A stretch of 64,000 nt of DNA. It comes from Piscicola geometra. Taxonomy: Eukaryota > Annelida > Clitellata > Hirudinida > Piscicolidae. The notes below the pieces were generated by a model. The model was not told where the DNA came from and did not search any database. It saw only the letters and a list, made by a program, of their open reading frames with translations. This document shows positions 10,560-23,139 of this stretch, one piece after another. How positions within the stretch are numbered: position 1 is the stretch's first letter; the number at the start of each line of letters is the position of its first letter. The DNA is taken from positions 671,001 through 735,000 of the forward strand of contig OX030958.1 in NCBI GenBank assembly GCA_943735955.1, written 5' to 3'. The translations under genes and the position numbers were made by a program.

Positions 10560-11743
10560 TTCAGTTTATGAAATGATATCTTAATAATTAAGGCTTAAAT
10601 TTTAATTATATCGAAAATATATATTTGTCGATTTTGCAAAAGTGAATGTCGGTAATTACTTTGATAAATAGAAAAAATCATATATATTGTATATATATTT
10701 TAAATAAATTTTAAACGGCATTTAAATTTTTATTGTAGTGAAAACTTGTAGATGGTATTAGTTGAAATTCCCCATCATACGTTGAGTATCAAAATTATTC
10801 CTAATAAATAAAAAGTTAAATGCCGTTTAAAATTTATTTAAAATATTAAAAATATTTTTGATATTTAAAATGTATAAAAAATATTAATAAAATATATAAT
10901 AATTTTTTGAACATTTCAGTGCTTTTTCATCTATGCAATTGTCTTCTGCCAATTATTTTTTCTCTTGCGATTTATTAACTAATTGTTAGCTATTTTGTAC
11001 AATTAATTGTTTAAAAAAGTATAATAATATATTAATAATAATAACTCATAATGCCTTATCCATATACCTATAGTAATACTATATAATATATCAAATATAA
11101 TCCATAAGTGTTTTTTAACGACTGGTAAGTATAATAAATATATTCAATTTATACAAATAGAATATCTTAGATTTTGTGACAATTGCTTTTTCTGAGAAAA
11201 AAACTTTCAACTTATAGAATATGTATGACTTTAAATTAAAAATGGAATTCAAACCCAAATTTCACTTTAGAATTCGACATTTTAGAGTTCGAGTTTAATT
11301 CGAGTCCCATCTCGCTTCTTTTGTTGATAGTAATACTAATCTGTAAGTTGATCAACTATTCGTAATACCTATAAAAACAAAATTATTTAATCAGTATATA
11401 TCTAATAAAAATGTCTACAAGTTCTTCTTTTTTTCAGATGAAAGTGTTATGGTTTTTCAAAAGCGAACTGTGAGGAAACTAGACAATCATCACATGTGTT
11501 TTCCTAGCATTTGAAACTGCTCTTTTCAAATAACGGCGAATCAGCAAAGATCAAACATTTTTGACGACTTTTCACCAAAAACAAAGACAAATAGGAAAAC
11601 TTCAAAAGATTTTTGCTATGGCTGTAATATATTCACTCACCTAGATGAAACTATGTATTAGTACTTCACTTTTTTATTAATTTATAAATATTTTTTTCCA
11701 ATATTTAATTCATTCATGAAAAAATTTCATATCATTATCAGTG
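10560..11743. other. AT-rich upstream region of COPS7 with an inverted repeat
   Basis: The region lies 5' of the COPS7 start codon and should include its promoter and 5' UTR, but no clear TATA box was assigned. A 29-bp inverted pair at 10697-10725 and 10816-10844 (core TTTAAACGGCATTTAA) surrounds about 90 bp and looks like a small palindromic MITE. Nothing else is recognisable. Confidence 0.5.
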
Positions 11744-12635
11744 GTGGGGACCAGGGGCGGCCATCTGCGGAAAATCTTGGGGGGGTCCTCCCCAGAGTTG
11801 GAATCAAAGAACCGGTATCGGCCAATACATTATCAGCGATACTATTTAGTATTGTTTGCTGTATTGATCATTCTTTTTATATCAACTATTAATATTTGTA
11901 TCGCCAAACATTTAAAAAAAAGCTCGATACTCAATAAAAATACTTTTCTATTGCCACTTTAAGCTATTTGAAGAAAAACAATAGCGATTTTAATACCTTT
12001 TATTATTGGTCATCTATATAAATTCAATTACAATTAAATTCATAAACTACCCATCAACCCTATCAATATCAAAAGCACCACTCTAAAAATATAACCACGT
12101 TCCACGAGTTTGAAAAAAAAGTAAACTTTCTTTCAAAGTTTTTAGCGATTTTAGAAAAAAATAATTAGGTTTTGCATTGCGTACTTATAGATTCAATTAA
12201 TGTTATTCTTATATTCTTTCATTCATTTACCTTATATATTTTGTTTCCAATTATTTTATGAACGACTAAAGAAAACGTTCCACAAATCCTTTTATTATTT
12301 TGACAAATCTATTTATCAGTTCTTTTTGTAAAAAAATAAATTTGCATCCATATGCCTATGTCCCAATAAAATAGTGAATTCAGTACAATAGCGTCAAATG
12401 TAAGAATAAATGAATAATAATTAAATGTCCGGACAATCTGGTTTTTACAGTCATCATATTATAGATTTATATATAAATGTCAAGTCACTAAAAATTTGAG
12501 TATCAATATAACATAAATATGAAGCATAACTAACTAGGTAGACCATGAATAAATCTGTATTCATTTTGTTGATGAAACTCTAACGATAAATAAACAATTT
12601 ATTTGGTTAGCCAGTCCAAAAGACAGATAATTATA

Positions 12636-13101
12636 CACACTGGGTCAAAAAAAACATGCTGCTATATATTTGTATATAACTTTGGAAAATGTAAAGCGAT
12701 TTTTAATTTTTTCACTATTTGACTCAGAAATGAATAAGGAACAAGATTTAAGAAACATTTACCTTGTGAAACTGAAACAAAGATGAAAATATCGAAAAAT
12801 GTCATGCAAGAAACATGAAAAAAAAGTATTAACAAATGTCAAAAAAATTGTAAAAAAATTAAAACTTTAAAAAAAATTTATAACATTTTTATGTGTTTTA
12901 CATTACAGTCTTCGCTGTTTTCTCACTTTTTTTACTTTCACTAGGTGAAGATAATACATATTAAAGGAATCTAAATAAATTTTACAACATCTTGTTTTCC
13001 ATTCATTTCTGAGTCAAATAGTTTTTAAAATTACAAATCGGTTCAAATTTGCCAACGTTTTAAACAAATATACAATGGCCCATTTTTTATAGCCCACAGT
13101 G
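12636..13101. mobile_element. Tc1/mariner-type MITE with TA target duplication
   Basis: The ends are CACACTGGGTC and its imperfect inverse GCCCACAGTG, each next to TA (12634-12635 and 13102-13103). A second, longer inverted pair (ATTTGACTCAGAAATGAAT, around 12717-12737 and 13001-13021) lies inside. There is no coding capacity. It sits within the 5.6-kb hAT element. Confidence 0.75.
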
Positions 13102-13149
13102 TATATTCAGATGACATAAAATACCCTCTCTGTCTGTTCTTCTACCCTC

Positions 13150-14640
13150 TCTCCACAGCTCGCTAACTAATTTCCAAAAAGACCCCTCCGAATGTCTGAC
13201 TGACTGGCAAATTCTTCTAGTCTTTTTAAATCTAGGCTGTCAAGTATATCCTGATGTGCATGACAAACGGCCAGTGAATTCAAACGAGGCTGTGTCATAG
13301 TTGCACGCAATCAAGTTTCAAAACGCCGCAAAGCAATAAACGACCTTTCTGCTGTACATAAAGTTGCTGGAGGCACAAGCATCAACCGGATCAGACGTTC
13401 AACTTGAGGAAACAGATGTCTGACTTCGGGATCATAGCTTGCATTTTTTGCGCTTATGCTAAAGTTCTGTATTCATTCTGGTCGTTAAACATAGCTAACT
13501 GTGAACAAAGACTAGTTGCATTTAGCTCACGATACTGCTTGCAAATATCACCAGTTAGGAACATTGTCTCCAGCTGCAAGTATGAACGCAAACCAGGAGA
13601 ATCTCGATCGAACCTTTCTGTGAGTTACAGGATTGCAGCGAAATATGCTGCTCGATAATGTTTCTCTGGTTTTGTTGCTACATAAGCTGGGCCTAGCCCA
13701 CAATATTTTTGTGGCGGCTTTCACACCCGACGTACAGCAATCGCCAAAACCATACTGGTCGCTGCAACCATTCCACTGACCTTGGCACTTGCTCACTGCA
13801 ACGACTTTTTTAACTGTTCCAGAAGTGAAAACACCAAAACAACTAGCTTGAGAGCCAGTGTAGTAGTGTCCTGTTGAAAAAAAGCCTCGAGCCTTTTACA
13901 GCTGTTTCATCAGCAATACCAATGGAAGCAAATGATTCCAAGCTAACAAGTACCACTTCATATTATTCAAGCCCAGATGACACTGCAGATACTCTGACCA
14001 GCTATCTTGTAGGACAAAGAAGTTTTATACTATACTTTTCATTTAGCGGCTCATCAGGAAAGTCAATTATAAGAGACACTAAAGCATTACTAAACTGCTT
14101 TTTTAACTTCCCTGAACGATTGTAAAAAGCACCTAACTCTTGGACAAACTGAAGTGAATTGCTCACAAAAAGATTTGCGGCAGCTGTGTGCTGGGCTACA
14201 AGATTTTCACAGTGTGCAGAACAGTGGAAAAACAATGCAAACGGATGCTCACTGCTGATAATAGCCAGACAACCGTTAAATCGGCCGTTCATGTTAGCAG
14301 CGCCGTCATAAATCTGAGCTCTGAGGTTTTCTATAGGTAGCATAATTCTGATCAGAAACTCTTGCTACAGCAGATAATTTTTGTCTGGTCGTGTCTGGTG
14401 GGCTGAATAAACCAATAAACTGTTCCTTAATATTAAGAGCTTCATCAAAAAAACGAATGCATATCGATTCCTGCTCTAACCCATTGCAGTCTTGTGTGCC
14501 GTCAACCATAACACCAAACTGGCTTGATTCGGCATTGACAGTGCACACTGTGTTTCTAACGATAGAATGAGCTAAAGGCATCAGCATTTTATTTTTGCAG
14601 TCATGTGATATGAAACTTGTAGTTTGATTTAACCACAACT
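13150..14640 (-). pseudogene. hAT transposase (DUF4371/ZMYM1-like), decayed
   Basis: Three overlapping minus-strand open stretches read in order through a hAT transposase of the ZMYM1/DUF4371 type. 14306-14638 has FGVMVDGTQDCNGLEQESI; 14002-14343 has YDGAANMNGRF and HCSAHCENLVAQH; 13200-13420 gives the hATC dimerisation motif (CTAERSFIALRR then NSLAVCHAHQDILDSLDL) across a stop. Frame changes and stops separate the pieces, so it is not functional. It runs antisense to the nested piggyBac gene and belongs to the element at 11752-17324. Confidence 0.8.
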
Positions 14641-15098
14641 TTAGTTAATGTTCGAAGCCTTTTGAAATTCATTAACTTTGGTTCATCTAAAAAATTGAAA
14701 GGGTCGATATTAAAGTAGACCTCAGAACCCCCTATGAACAACGACCATGCAAAATAAGTAACACAATGTGAATGATTTTTTTATAGTATAAAATTAATAC
14801 AAATGTAAATCTGTCTGTTTGCATAAAGTGAACCGATATTTTCTGAAAAACATCCTGAATGTCTGCTTGAGAAAATTGAAAATTCAGAAATTGTATTTTC
14901 TATAAATATAATTCATTAATTTAAATCCATAAATATAAAAAAAAGAGTAGGTGGAGGAGTATTTGAGTAAGCAAAGAATAGTTTTGCTTCAGGCAGCTAT
15001 CACTATAACTACGCCTACCCAAAGTATATTACTGAATAAAAATTCTGTTTCATGCGTTGGTTGACGATTATGCTTGTATTAACCCATTAACGCATACT

Positions 15099-15117
15099 GT
15101 CCTTTTTTTAAGGACAG
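15099..15117. repeat. Subterminal palindrome of the piggyBac element, copy 1
   Basis: TGTCC, seven T, then AAGGACA: a near-perfect hairpin word four bases inside the left terminal repeat. Near-identical words recur at about 15449-15466 and 16690-16707. Confidence 0.7.
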
Positions 15118-15480
15118 CAATAAAAAGTTTTTTTTTATAATAGTTATCTTGATTATATTTATTATCTTTGCAACTAATCCTGTCCTATATAAACTGAAGT
15201 CTTTGTTACAAATTTTTTTGTGATTTGAAATTGATAAATTGTTTCGATATTCTGATTTTTCAAGGCGATAACTAAATTTTTTGTGTTTTTGTCATGGCTC
15301 ATGAAAAAAAGTTAGTTATAATTTTATTTAATGTCTACCATTTATAATTTATAATATTATTTCATTGTTATTCATTCTTATGTCTTATTTTAAAATAAAT
15401 TTAATGTTACATGCAATATTATTTCCAAAAACTGTGTTTTATTGAGTGTCCTTTTTTAAGGACACTATGCAGTAATACTG

Positions 15481-16626
15481 ATGGTAAAAACAATTATTTT
15501 CAGATTCGCTCTTCATGAAGTCATTAGTATTTTGGAAGATGACAATGATTTCTTTTCAGCAGATATAGTCATGATTCCTTCTACTGACCCAAACTGCTCT
15601 GATGAGGATAGTGAACCCGAGGATGGTGAAGGTACCCTAGATAATTTATCAAGAAACCAGCTAAATGCAGAAGCAGAAATAGTAATTTCCAAAATCGGGG
15701 AAGAGAAAACCACTATAAGTAGAGAAGAAACTGCTGTAAAAAAACCAGCTAAAAAAATTGGATTATTGGCAGATAATAGTTCAGAGGACAAACCAAATTT
15801 AGAAAAAATGTTTCCTCTCACATTGTTTAATTTATTTTTGGATGTACCAGTCATCAAGCGAATAACAGACATGTCAAATTTATATGACAGCCAAAAACTA
15901 AAACAGCTGAATGCTACTGAAAATGAATATAGAGTGGTGCTGGCTTTACTCATGCTTTCAGGTTATGTTCCTTTGGCAAAGAGCAGGATGTACTGGAAAT
16001 AGAGCGACGATGTACACAATCTAGCTGTAAGCAATGCTATGACTGTCAACAGATTTGAAGAGTTATTAAGAGATTTGCATTGCAATGACAACGAGAAAAT
16101 TAATAAGTTAGACAAGATGGCCAAAGTGCGTCCATTATTTGATGCTATGAATGAAAGATTTCTCAAATTTTGGCCCAAAGAATGTCATTTGGCGATTGAT
16201 GAATCAATGGTGCCATATTATGGAAGGCATTCATCAAAACAGTTTATCAGAGGAAAACCCATAAGGTTTGGATATAAAGTTTGGTGTCTAAATAATAGGC
16301 TTGGGTATTGGGTAACCTGTTACCCGTATCAAGGAGCCTCGGAAGAGTTCAATAGCGAATTAGGACTTGGTGGATCGGTGGTATCTAAACTAATAAAATG
16401 CTTACCAAAAGACACTCCATGTTATACTGAAATATTTATAATTTTTTCATATGGTTTCAAACAGATCAAAAAAGAAAAAAAAGAATCCATGAATTTAGCT
16501 AAAAGCGTGTTGCAGATGTCTGATACGATGGAAAAGATCATTTTATTGGTAAAATTGAAGATGGCCAAAAAAGATTCAAGCAATGTGGAAAGAAAGTGCA
16601 AAAGAAAGGCCTTAAATGTAATGTAG
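15481..16626 (+). pseudogene. piggyBac transposase (DDE_Tnp_1_7), disabled
   Basis: The ATG at 15481 opens an acidic N-terminal region (TDPNCSDEDSEPEDGEGT) followed by the transposase core. A UAG at 16000-16002 interrupts the frame just after GYVPLAKSRMYWK; the same frame resumes with MTVNRFEELLRDLHCND and AIDESMVPYYGRHSSKQFIR, which carries the first catalytic aspartate (DES). Near 16434-16460 the block that should hold the second aspartate (FFDNFF type) is shifted out of frame, with a Tyr codon where Asp is expected. The C-terminal third including the cysteine-rich finger is missing. Transposition activity is therefore not expected. Confidence 0.88.
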
Positions 16627-17332
16627 CTTTACATTTGGAGTGCTTAAGCATCTACCACGAATCGTGATTACCGTGAGTAGCAATGCATAGTGTCCTTTTT
16701 TAAGGACATTTTTTATTTTCATCATAACTTTTTTTGCATAAAATATTTCAGACTAATTTTTTGATTTTATATTTTAGAATCAGTTTTTCAATAAAATGTA
16801 AAAAAATTAATTAATTCCTTTGAGTCATGCGTTAATGGGTTAATATAGGGGTTAAGAAATTATTTTATTTGAAAAATTGAAGGAGGTCCATGTTAAGATG
16901 GACCCCAGGAACCCCCTAGCATCGCTGCCCATTCAAACTCACAATGTATTACTGTATTAGCATTTCTTTATCACATGGTTGACAATTAGGCTCGTATCAA
17001 AATGAGAGTTGAGAAATGTGTATTTTAAAAAATGAGTGAGGGGGTCCTTATAAAGGTGGACCCCAGGACCCCCTTAGGATTCTCGTCTACGCCATAAAGA
17101 TAAAAAGAAAAGTAGATGAAGGAGTATTTAATTAAGCAAAGAATATTTTTTTAGACAGCTATCACAATAACTACACATACTCACAATGTATTACTGTATA
17201 ACAATTCATTTTTATGCCATGGTTGACGATTATGTTCATATCAAAATGTAAAAAATTAGGTAAAAAGATTGGTAAAAAGTGGGGGGGTCCTGACCCCAGG
17301 ACCCCCCCAGGATTGCCGCCCATGGTGGGGAC

Positions 17333-18289
17333 AAGCAAAATACGATTGGAAATTGAAATGCAATTCGAAACATTTGCGATTTGATTTGATGTAAACGGAA
17401 TTCGATTTAAGCACCAGCGATTCGATTTCATTTGATATAAAAATCTCACATTTAAAATTTAAGTATTAGCTTAGCGAACTACTAATACACAAATATTTTG
17501 TAATATAACATTTTTAGATTTTTATAACAGTTAATAAATTAGGAGTTTTAAAAACAGTTAATAAATTAGGAGTTTTAAAAACAGTTAATAAATTAGGAGT
17601 TTTAAAAACAGTTAATAAATTAGGAGTTTTAAAAACAGTTAATAAATTAGGAGTTTTAAAAACAGTTAATAAATATAATACAAAAATATATTATTGTTTC
17701 ATTTTATCTATTAAAAATTGGAAAAGAGGTTTTGTGCGATTGATCACAAGTTAATTCAAAAGTTTAATCATGCGATTAAATTTTTTTATCGATTATAAGT
17801 CCTTATTTAGAAATAGTATTCATTTACATTATTTATCAATTTTCAAAAACTCAATATTTGCAAAATATATTTATTCGAATTTTGCAAAATATTAAAATGT
17901 TTATCGATTTTATAAACATAAGCCGACAAACCTTTATCCACAGACGCAGGTTTTTTGGCATCTTTGTGGGAGTCAATCATTCAATTGAATATTTTCAGTA
18001 TGACTCAATTGTTCAAAAGCACATATTCTTTAATATATTCTTTAAGCAACTTTAATTAGTAGTGTTAATTATCGCATACTTCTTCAGATTTATAAGTTGC
18101 AGTCAAAACGCATTTTAAACTAGTTGCATTAATGAAACTAATTAAAGTAGTAAAGGTTACTACATTTCCTAGTTGAGACTAATTAAAAAAAATTAATTAA
18201 AATTTTTTAATATTACGTGTGACATCAAAGGAAAGCAGCATTAAAAGAGCAAATAAATATAAAATAATACCTATTTATAATGAATTGCA
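17333..18289. other. AT-rich spacer with a 27-bp tandem repeat
   Basis: The only structure seen is about five copies of a 27-bp unit (AGTTAATAAATTAGGAGTTT plus TAAAAAC) at 17526-17670. The rest is low-complexity AT-rich sequence with no recognisable gene. Confidence 0.6.
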
Positions 18290-18292
18290 GTC

Positions 18293-18473
18293 GATTCACC
18301 CCTCAACCGATTCACCCCTCAACCGATTCACCCCTCAACCGATTCACTCCTCAACCGATTCACCCCTTAACCGATTCACCCCTCAACCGATTCACCCTTC
18401 AACCGATTCACCCCTCAACCGATTCACCCCTCAACCGATTCACCCTTTAATCGATTCACCCCTCGAAATAGTT
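18293..18473. repeat. 16-bp minisatellite CGATTCACCCCTCAAC
   Basis: About eleven copies of CGATTCACCCCTCAAC with occasional T substitutions. The plus-strand open frame crossing it is a repeat by-product. Confidence 0.88.
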
Positions 18474-18644
18474 GAAAACTGACTTATTTTTAGAGATAAT
18501 TTTCAAAAAAAATTAATACAAAATAGATTAAACATTTTTATAAGTATGAAATAATATATATAATAAATTATCAAATATAAATACAAATGTTAAATTAAAA
18601 TCAATTTAATTCAATAGAAAATAAATAGTTGAATATAAAAAAAT

Positions 18645-19905
18645 TTATTAAATTAAAAATACTTAATTAAATTAAAAATACTTAATTAAATTAAAAATAC
18701 TTAATTAAATTAAAAATACTTAATTAAATTAAAAATACTTAATTAAATTAAAAATACTTAATTAAATTAAAAATACTTAATTAAACTAAAAATACTTAAT
18801 TAAACTAAAAATACTTAATTAAACTAAAAATACTTAATTAAACTGAAAATACTTAATTAAATTAAAAATACTTAATTAAATTAAAAATACTTGATTAAAT
18901 TAAAAATACTTAATTAAATTAAAAATACTTGATTAAATTAAAAATACTTGATTAAATTAAAAATTCTTTATTAAATTAAAAATACTTTATTAAATTAAAA
19001 ATACTTTATTAAATTAAAAATACTTTATTAAATTAAAAATACTTTATTAAATTAAAAATACTTTATTAAATTAAAAATACTTTATTAAATTAAAAATACT
19101 TTATTAAATTAAAAATACTTTATTAAATTAAAAATACTTTATTAAATTAAAAATACTTTATTAAATTAAAAATACTTTATTAAATTAAAAATACTTTATT
19201 AAATTAAAAATACTTTATTAAATTAAAAATACTTTATTAAATTAAAAATACTTTATTAAATTAAAAATACTTTATTAAATTAAAAATACTTTATTAAATT
19301 AAAAATACTTTATCAAATTAAAAATACTTTATTAAATTAAAAATACTTTATTAAATTAAAAATACTTTATTAAATTAAAAATACTTTATTAAATTAAAAA
19401 TACTTTATTAAATTAAAAATACTTTATTAAATTAAAAATACTTTATTAAATTAAAAATACTTTATAAAATTAAAAATACTTTATAAAATTAAAAATACTT
19501 TATAAAATTAAAAATACTTTATAAAATTAAAAATACTTTATTAAATTAAAAATACTTTATTAAATTAAAAATACTTTATTAAATTAAAAATACTTTATTA
19601 AATTAAAAATACTTTATTAAATTAAAAATACTTTATTAAATTAAAAATACTTTATTAAATTAAAAATACTTTATTAAATTAAAAATACTTTGTTAAATTA
19701 AAAAATACTTTATTAAATTAAAAATACTTTATTAAATTAAATATACTCTATTAAATTAAAAATACTTTATTAAATTAAAAATACTTTATTAAATTAAAAA
19801 TACTTTATTAAATTAAAAATACTTTATCAAATTAAAAATACTTTATTAAATTAAAAATACTTTATTAAATTAAAAATACTTTATTAAATTAAAAATACTT
19901 GATTG
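18645..19905. repeat. 19-bp AT-rich satellite, 1.25 kb
   Basis: About 65 copies of TTAAATTAAAAATACTTTA. Variants fall in blocks: the first third uses ACTTAAT, a short transitional part ACTTGAT, the remainder ACTTTAT, plus a local run of ACTTTATAAAA. The array ends at 19905 in TTGATTGATTGAG, directly beside the 3' end of the RTE retrotransposon, so it may have grown from that element's tail. Confidence 0.92.
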
Positions 19906-19924
19906 ATTGAGTACAGCTGTGTTG

Positions 19925-22430
19925 GTGACTTTGTCTTGCCATGTTATGCCAAGGTGCGTCAGAGACAGCGAAGATGAAAGCTTTCGAGACTATCTTCTTG
20001 CCTGGCATAGGTTTCGCTGCCATACAACAGAGTGCTGAGAACGCATGCCTGGTACACTTTGAGCTTGGTCTTTAGTGTCAGTTGGTTGTTGGTCCATACA
20101 CGTTTTCTCAATCTGGCCATGACGCTGGCTGCTTTGGCGAGCCTCTTGTCAATCTCGATGTCCAGGGATAGGCTGCTAGTAATGACGGAGCCCAAATATG
20201 TGAACTTGTCAGTGGCCTCCAGCACCTGATTGTCGATTCTGATTGAGGGTGGAGCAAGCTGTCTTGACCCATAATGTTGGTTTTCTTGATACTGATGGTC
20301 AGACCGAATTCCATGCAAGCCTGAGCAAAGCGATTCATCAGCTGCTGAAGGTGTTCCTCCGTGTGTGACACCAGGGCCGCATCATCAGCGAACAGAATGT
20401 CTCTGATGAGGACAGTGCGAATTTTTGTCTTTGCTCTTAGGCGTGCCATGGTCAGCAGTTTCCCGTCACTTCTGGTGTGTAAATGGACACCTTCGGCAGA
20501 CTCTTTAAATGCAAAGTTCAACAGCATCGAGAAGAAGATACCGAATAATGTAGGCGTTAGCACACAACCCTGTTTGACCCCACTCTTGATTGTGAAGGAT
20601 TCTGAGGTCTCTCCATCGTAGCTGACCACACATTGCGTGTTTTTCGTGATAAGAAGTTGTAATGTTGAGCAGCCGAGGTGGACAGCCGATCTTCTTGAGT
20701 AGCCGAAATAGGCCGTTCCTGCTTACAAGGTCGAATGCCTTAGTTAGGTCGATAAAGGCGATATACAACGGCATCCGCTGCTCTCTGCACTTTTCCTGGA
20801 GCTGACGCACGGAGAAGATCATGTGGACTGTGGATCTTCCTGATCTGAAGCCGCATTGCGATTCAGGATACACGCGACTTGCTAGGACTTGGAGACGGTT
20901 GAGGACAACGCGGGCGAAAGCTTTACCCACGACGCTAAGCAGTGAGATGCCCCTGTAGTTGTTGCAGTCGCTGCGGTCGCCCTTGTTCTTATACAGGGTG
21001 ACAATCTCGGCATTGCGCATGTCCTGTGGATCTCTACCTTCTCTCCAACATAGGCAAAGGAGCTTGTGAAGTGGTTCTAGTAGAGACGGTTTACCACATT
21101 TGATTATTTCTGGTGGGATGCCATCGTCTCCTGGTGCTTTTCCACTCTTTAAGGCATCAATAGCTTTTCTGAGTTGGTCCATGGTCGGCTCGACATCCAG
21201 CTCTTCCAAGACTGGCAAATCTTCAATAGCGTCCAGTGCTATCTGAGTCACAGAGTTTTCTTTAGAATAAAGTTCCAGATAGTGTTCGACCCACCTTGCC
21301 ATTTGCTTGTCTTTGTCTGTGATGGTCTCTCCTGATTTGGACTTTAAGGGTGCTGTCTTCTTTGCTGACTTGCCTGTTGCTTTTTTGATGCCTTCATACA
21401 TGCTCCTTACGTTGCCAGAGTCTGACGCTTGTTGGATGCTATTCGCCAGTTGAAGCCAATAGTCATTTGCGCAGCGTCGAGCCGTCTGCTGGGCCTTTCT
21501 TCGGGCAGCTTTCAACTCTTCGAAGGTGGACTGACTCGGGTCGCGTTTGTAATCAATCAATGCCTTTCTCTTGGCGTCAATAACAGGCTTGAGATCTGCC
21601 GCATTCGCTTCGAACCAATCGGTGTTCTTGTGTTCCTTTTTACCATACGTGAGTAAAGCAGTTCTGAAGATGGTATTCCGGAGCGAGTTCCATCTGACTT
21701 CCGCGTTAGGCTCTTGGTCGCAGTGTTGCAGCTCCCCCAGCCGATCTATGAACTCATGGTTCTTGTCCTGATGGGTGGTCTGATAGGTGTTGATTTTCGG
21801 CTGGCATTTCTTCTTGGAGAGGTGGAGCCTCTTGGGGTGCAACTTTATCTTTGACGCGATCAGAGAGTGGTCTGTATCGCAATCGGCGCTATGGTAAGCT
21901 CTGGTGCTGCGGACGTTGTTCAACGAGTTGTGCCTGGTGATGATCAAGTCCAGTTGATGCCAATGATTTGATCTTGGATGTCTTCAAGACACCTTGTGAC
22001 ATGCTTTGCTCTAGAAGTATGTGTCTGTTACGCAAAGGTTGTGGTAGCAACAGAATTCGAGTAGTCACTGGCCATTTTCGTTCATTTTCCCGATGCCATG
22101 GTGACCCAGCACATCTGGCCATGAGTCGTGTTCAGAGCCAACACGGGCGTTAAAATCTCCCAGAAGGTAGAGGTGTTCGGAGGCAGGAACTGTGGCAACA
22201 ACGCTGCTTAGTTATTCATAGAATTGATCTTTAGTCTCGGTGCGGGCTTAGGACGGGCGGTAGTTACCATGGGACTGCGAGGGTCCCTCCCACCATTGAA
22301 GACAACCCGTAGCGTCCAGCTCTACGCCAGTTGAGCAGAGACTTATAACCCGTAAACTGCTGTCTTCTTGTTTGTGCTCTCGCCGTAAAGCGAGACTGGA
22401 GTGAACATCTCTAAAATTTTCAAACTTTTC
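19925..22430 (-). mobile_element. RTE-type non-LTR retrotransposon, decayed
   Basis: Reading on the minus strand: an AP-endonuclease part ([10 protein letters not shown] and SEHDSW at about 22080-22180, then DLIITRHNSLNNVRSTRAY and DCDTDHSLI at about 21870-21950), a long linker, and a reverse transcriptase. RT signatures are GKAPGDDGIPPEI, YKNKGDRSDCNNYRGISLLS, ESQCGFRSGRSTVHMIF, YIAFIDLTKAFDLVSR (motif A) and ILFADDAALVSH (motif C), then TYLGSVITSS and LYGSETYA. The order and motifs fit the RTE clade (the craniofacial development protein 2-like mis-annotations). Stops and frame changes at about 20620, 21950 and 22060 break the reading frame. Confidence 0.9.
20505..21947 (-). pseudogene. RTE endonuclease-reverse transcriptase, main open part
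   Basis: A 480-codon open stretch covers the end of the endonuclease (SADCDTDHSLIASKI), the linker and RT blocks up to motif A (IAFIDLTKAFD). It then runs out of frame, and the catalytic ADD block continues in another frame at 20108-20629. A single frameshift near 20600 separates motif A from motif C, so no complete RT can be made from this copy. Confidence 0.85.
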
Positions 22431-22528
22431 AAATGGGGGGGGGGTCAAATTTAACTATAAAGTTTTAATATTAATTTTATTCGTTAGGCAAAAAATAAAA
22501 AATTATTTAAAAAAACATTTACTGGAAA

Positions 22529-23114
22529 TCAAAAATTTATAGCCACCATACAGTGATCACTTTTCACAAATTCACCAACCCACCCTTCTACCACTTCTTC
22601 CCTTCCTCTATCGTTAGTTAGTACCAAGTATAACCCAAACTCTTTCTTGCCACATTTCCAAGTGGGAATGTTCATCCCTGGCCACTCACAATTCAAGATG
22701 CTCAGCTCTTCCTCTTCGATCATTTTCTTAACCATCAAACCGTTTGTGTTATCTACCCCATCCAATTCCATAAGATGTCCATTGAAATCCCCTCCTACCA
22801 CAAGTCTATCTCTTGTCTTTTTTGTTTCCTTTGCCAACCTAGCTATGCATGAAATTCTTCTTTTATTTGCACCGTTATCCACCCCTTCGCATCTCTGATA
22901 CACCACACACAACCCCAGACCTGTTTCTCCGTTCATCCTCAACACCAGCAAATCTTCTTCTTGGTATTTGTTCACTACCTCTGCTTTCAATTCCTTCTTC
23001 ACTAAACACCCCACCCCACCACATTTCCCTTCTTCCATCTTCCTTCCCACACCAAACCATTCTAAAAAACCCTGTCCATCCTTCATCTGATCTTCGTTTA
23101 GGTTTTTCTCGCAT
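22529..23114 (-). pseudogene. LINE AP-endonuclease fragment (second LINE family)
   Basis: The minus-strand open frame has the hallmarks of an APE-type endonuclease: VVGGDFNGHL (catalytic D/N), a WKCGKKEF block in the DYVL region and SDHCMV (catalytic SDH). The N-terminal part (GGVGCLVKKEL) also fits. No RT follows. It lies upstream of, and is different from, the RTE copy, so it is a separate fragment. Its polar Lys/Glu-rich coding sequence is largely uninterrupted over about 185 codons. Confidence 0.75.
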
Positions 23115-23139
23115 AGTCCACAGATATCTATATCATTAG

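Larger units (their letters stand above)
15083..16839 (+). mobile_element. piggyBac-type transposon with TTAA on both sides
   Basis: The 13-bp terminal inverted repeats CCCATTAACGCAT (15083-15095) and ATGCGTTAATGGG (16827-16839) are flanked by TTAA at 15079-15082 and 16840-16843, the diagnostic piggyBac target. Three copies of the palindrome TGTCCTTTTTTAAGGACA lie inside, near each end and just before the start codon. It carries one decayed transposase gene. It is inserted in the hAT element 11752-17324. Confidence 0.92.
11752..17324 (-). mobile_element. 5.6-kb hAT transposon with nested insertions
   Basis: The ends are CAGGGGCGGCCATC (left) and GATTGCCGCCCATG (right, its imperfect inverse). 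Perfect 8-bp duplications GTGGGGAC lie at 11744-11751 and 17325-17332. The interior contains a decayed DUF4371/ZMYM1-like hAT transposase on the minus strand (about 13150-14640), a TA-flanked MITE (12636-13101) and a complete piggyBac-type element (15083-16839). Between 14700 and 17300 are several diverged subterminal repeats of about 250 bp with GGGGGTCC / GGACCCC motifs and GGTTGACGATTATG words. Confidence 0.87.

Noticed and set aside
15513..16178. Minus-strand open frames in the piggyBac element
   Set aside because: Shadows of the transposase, which has clear family motifs on the plus strand.
20361..20621. Plus-strand open frames inside the RTE copy
   Set aside because: Shadows of the RT reading frame on the minus strand.
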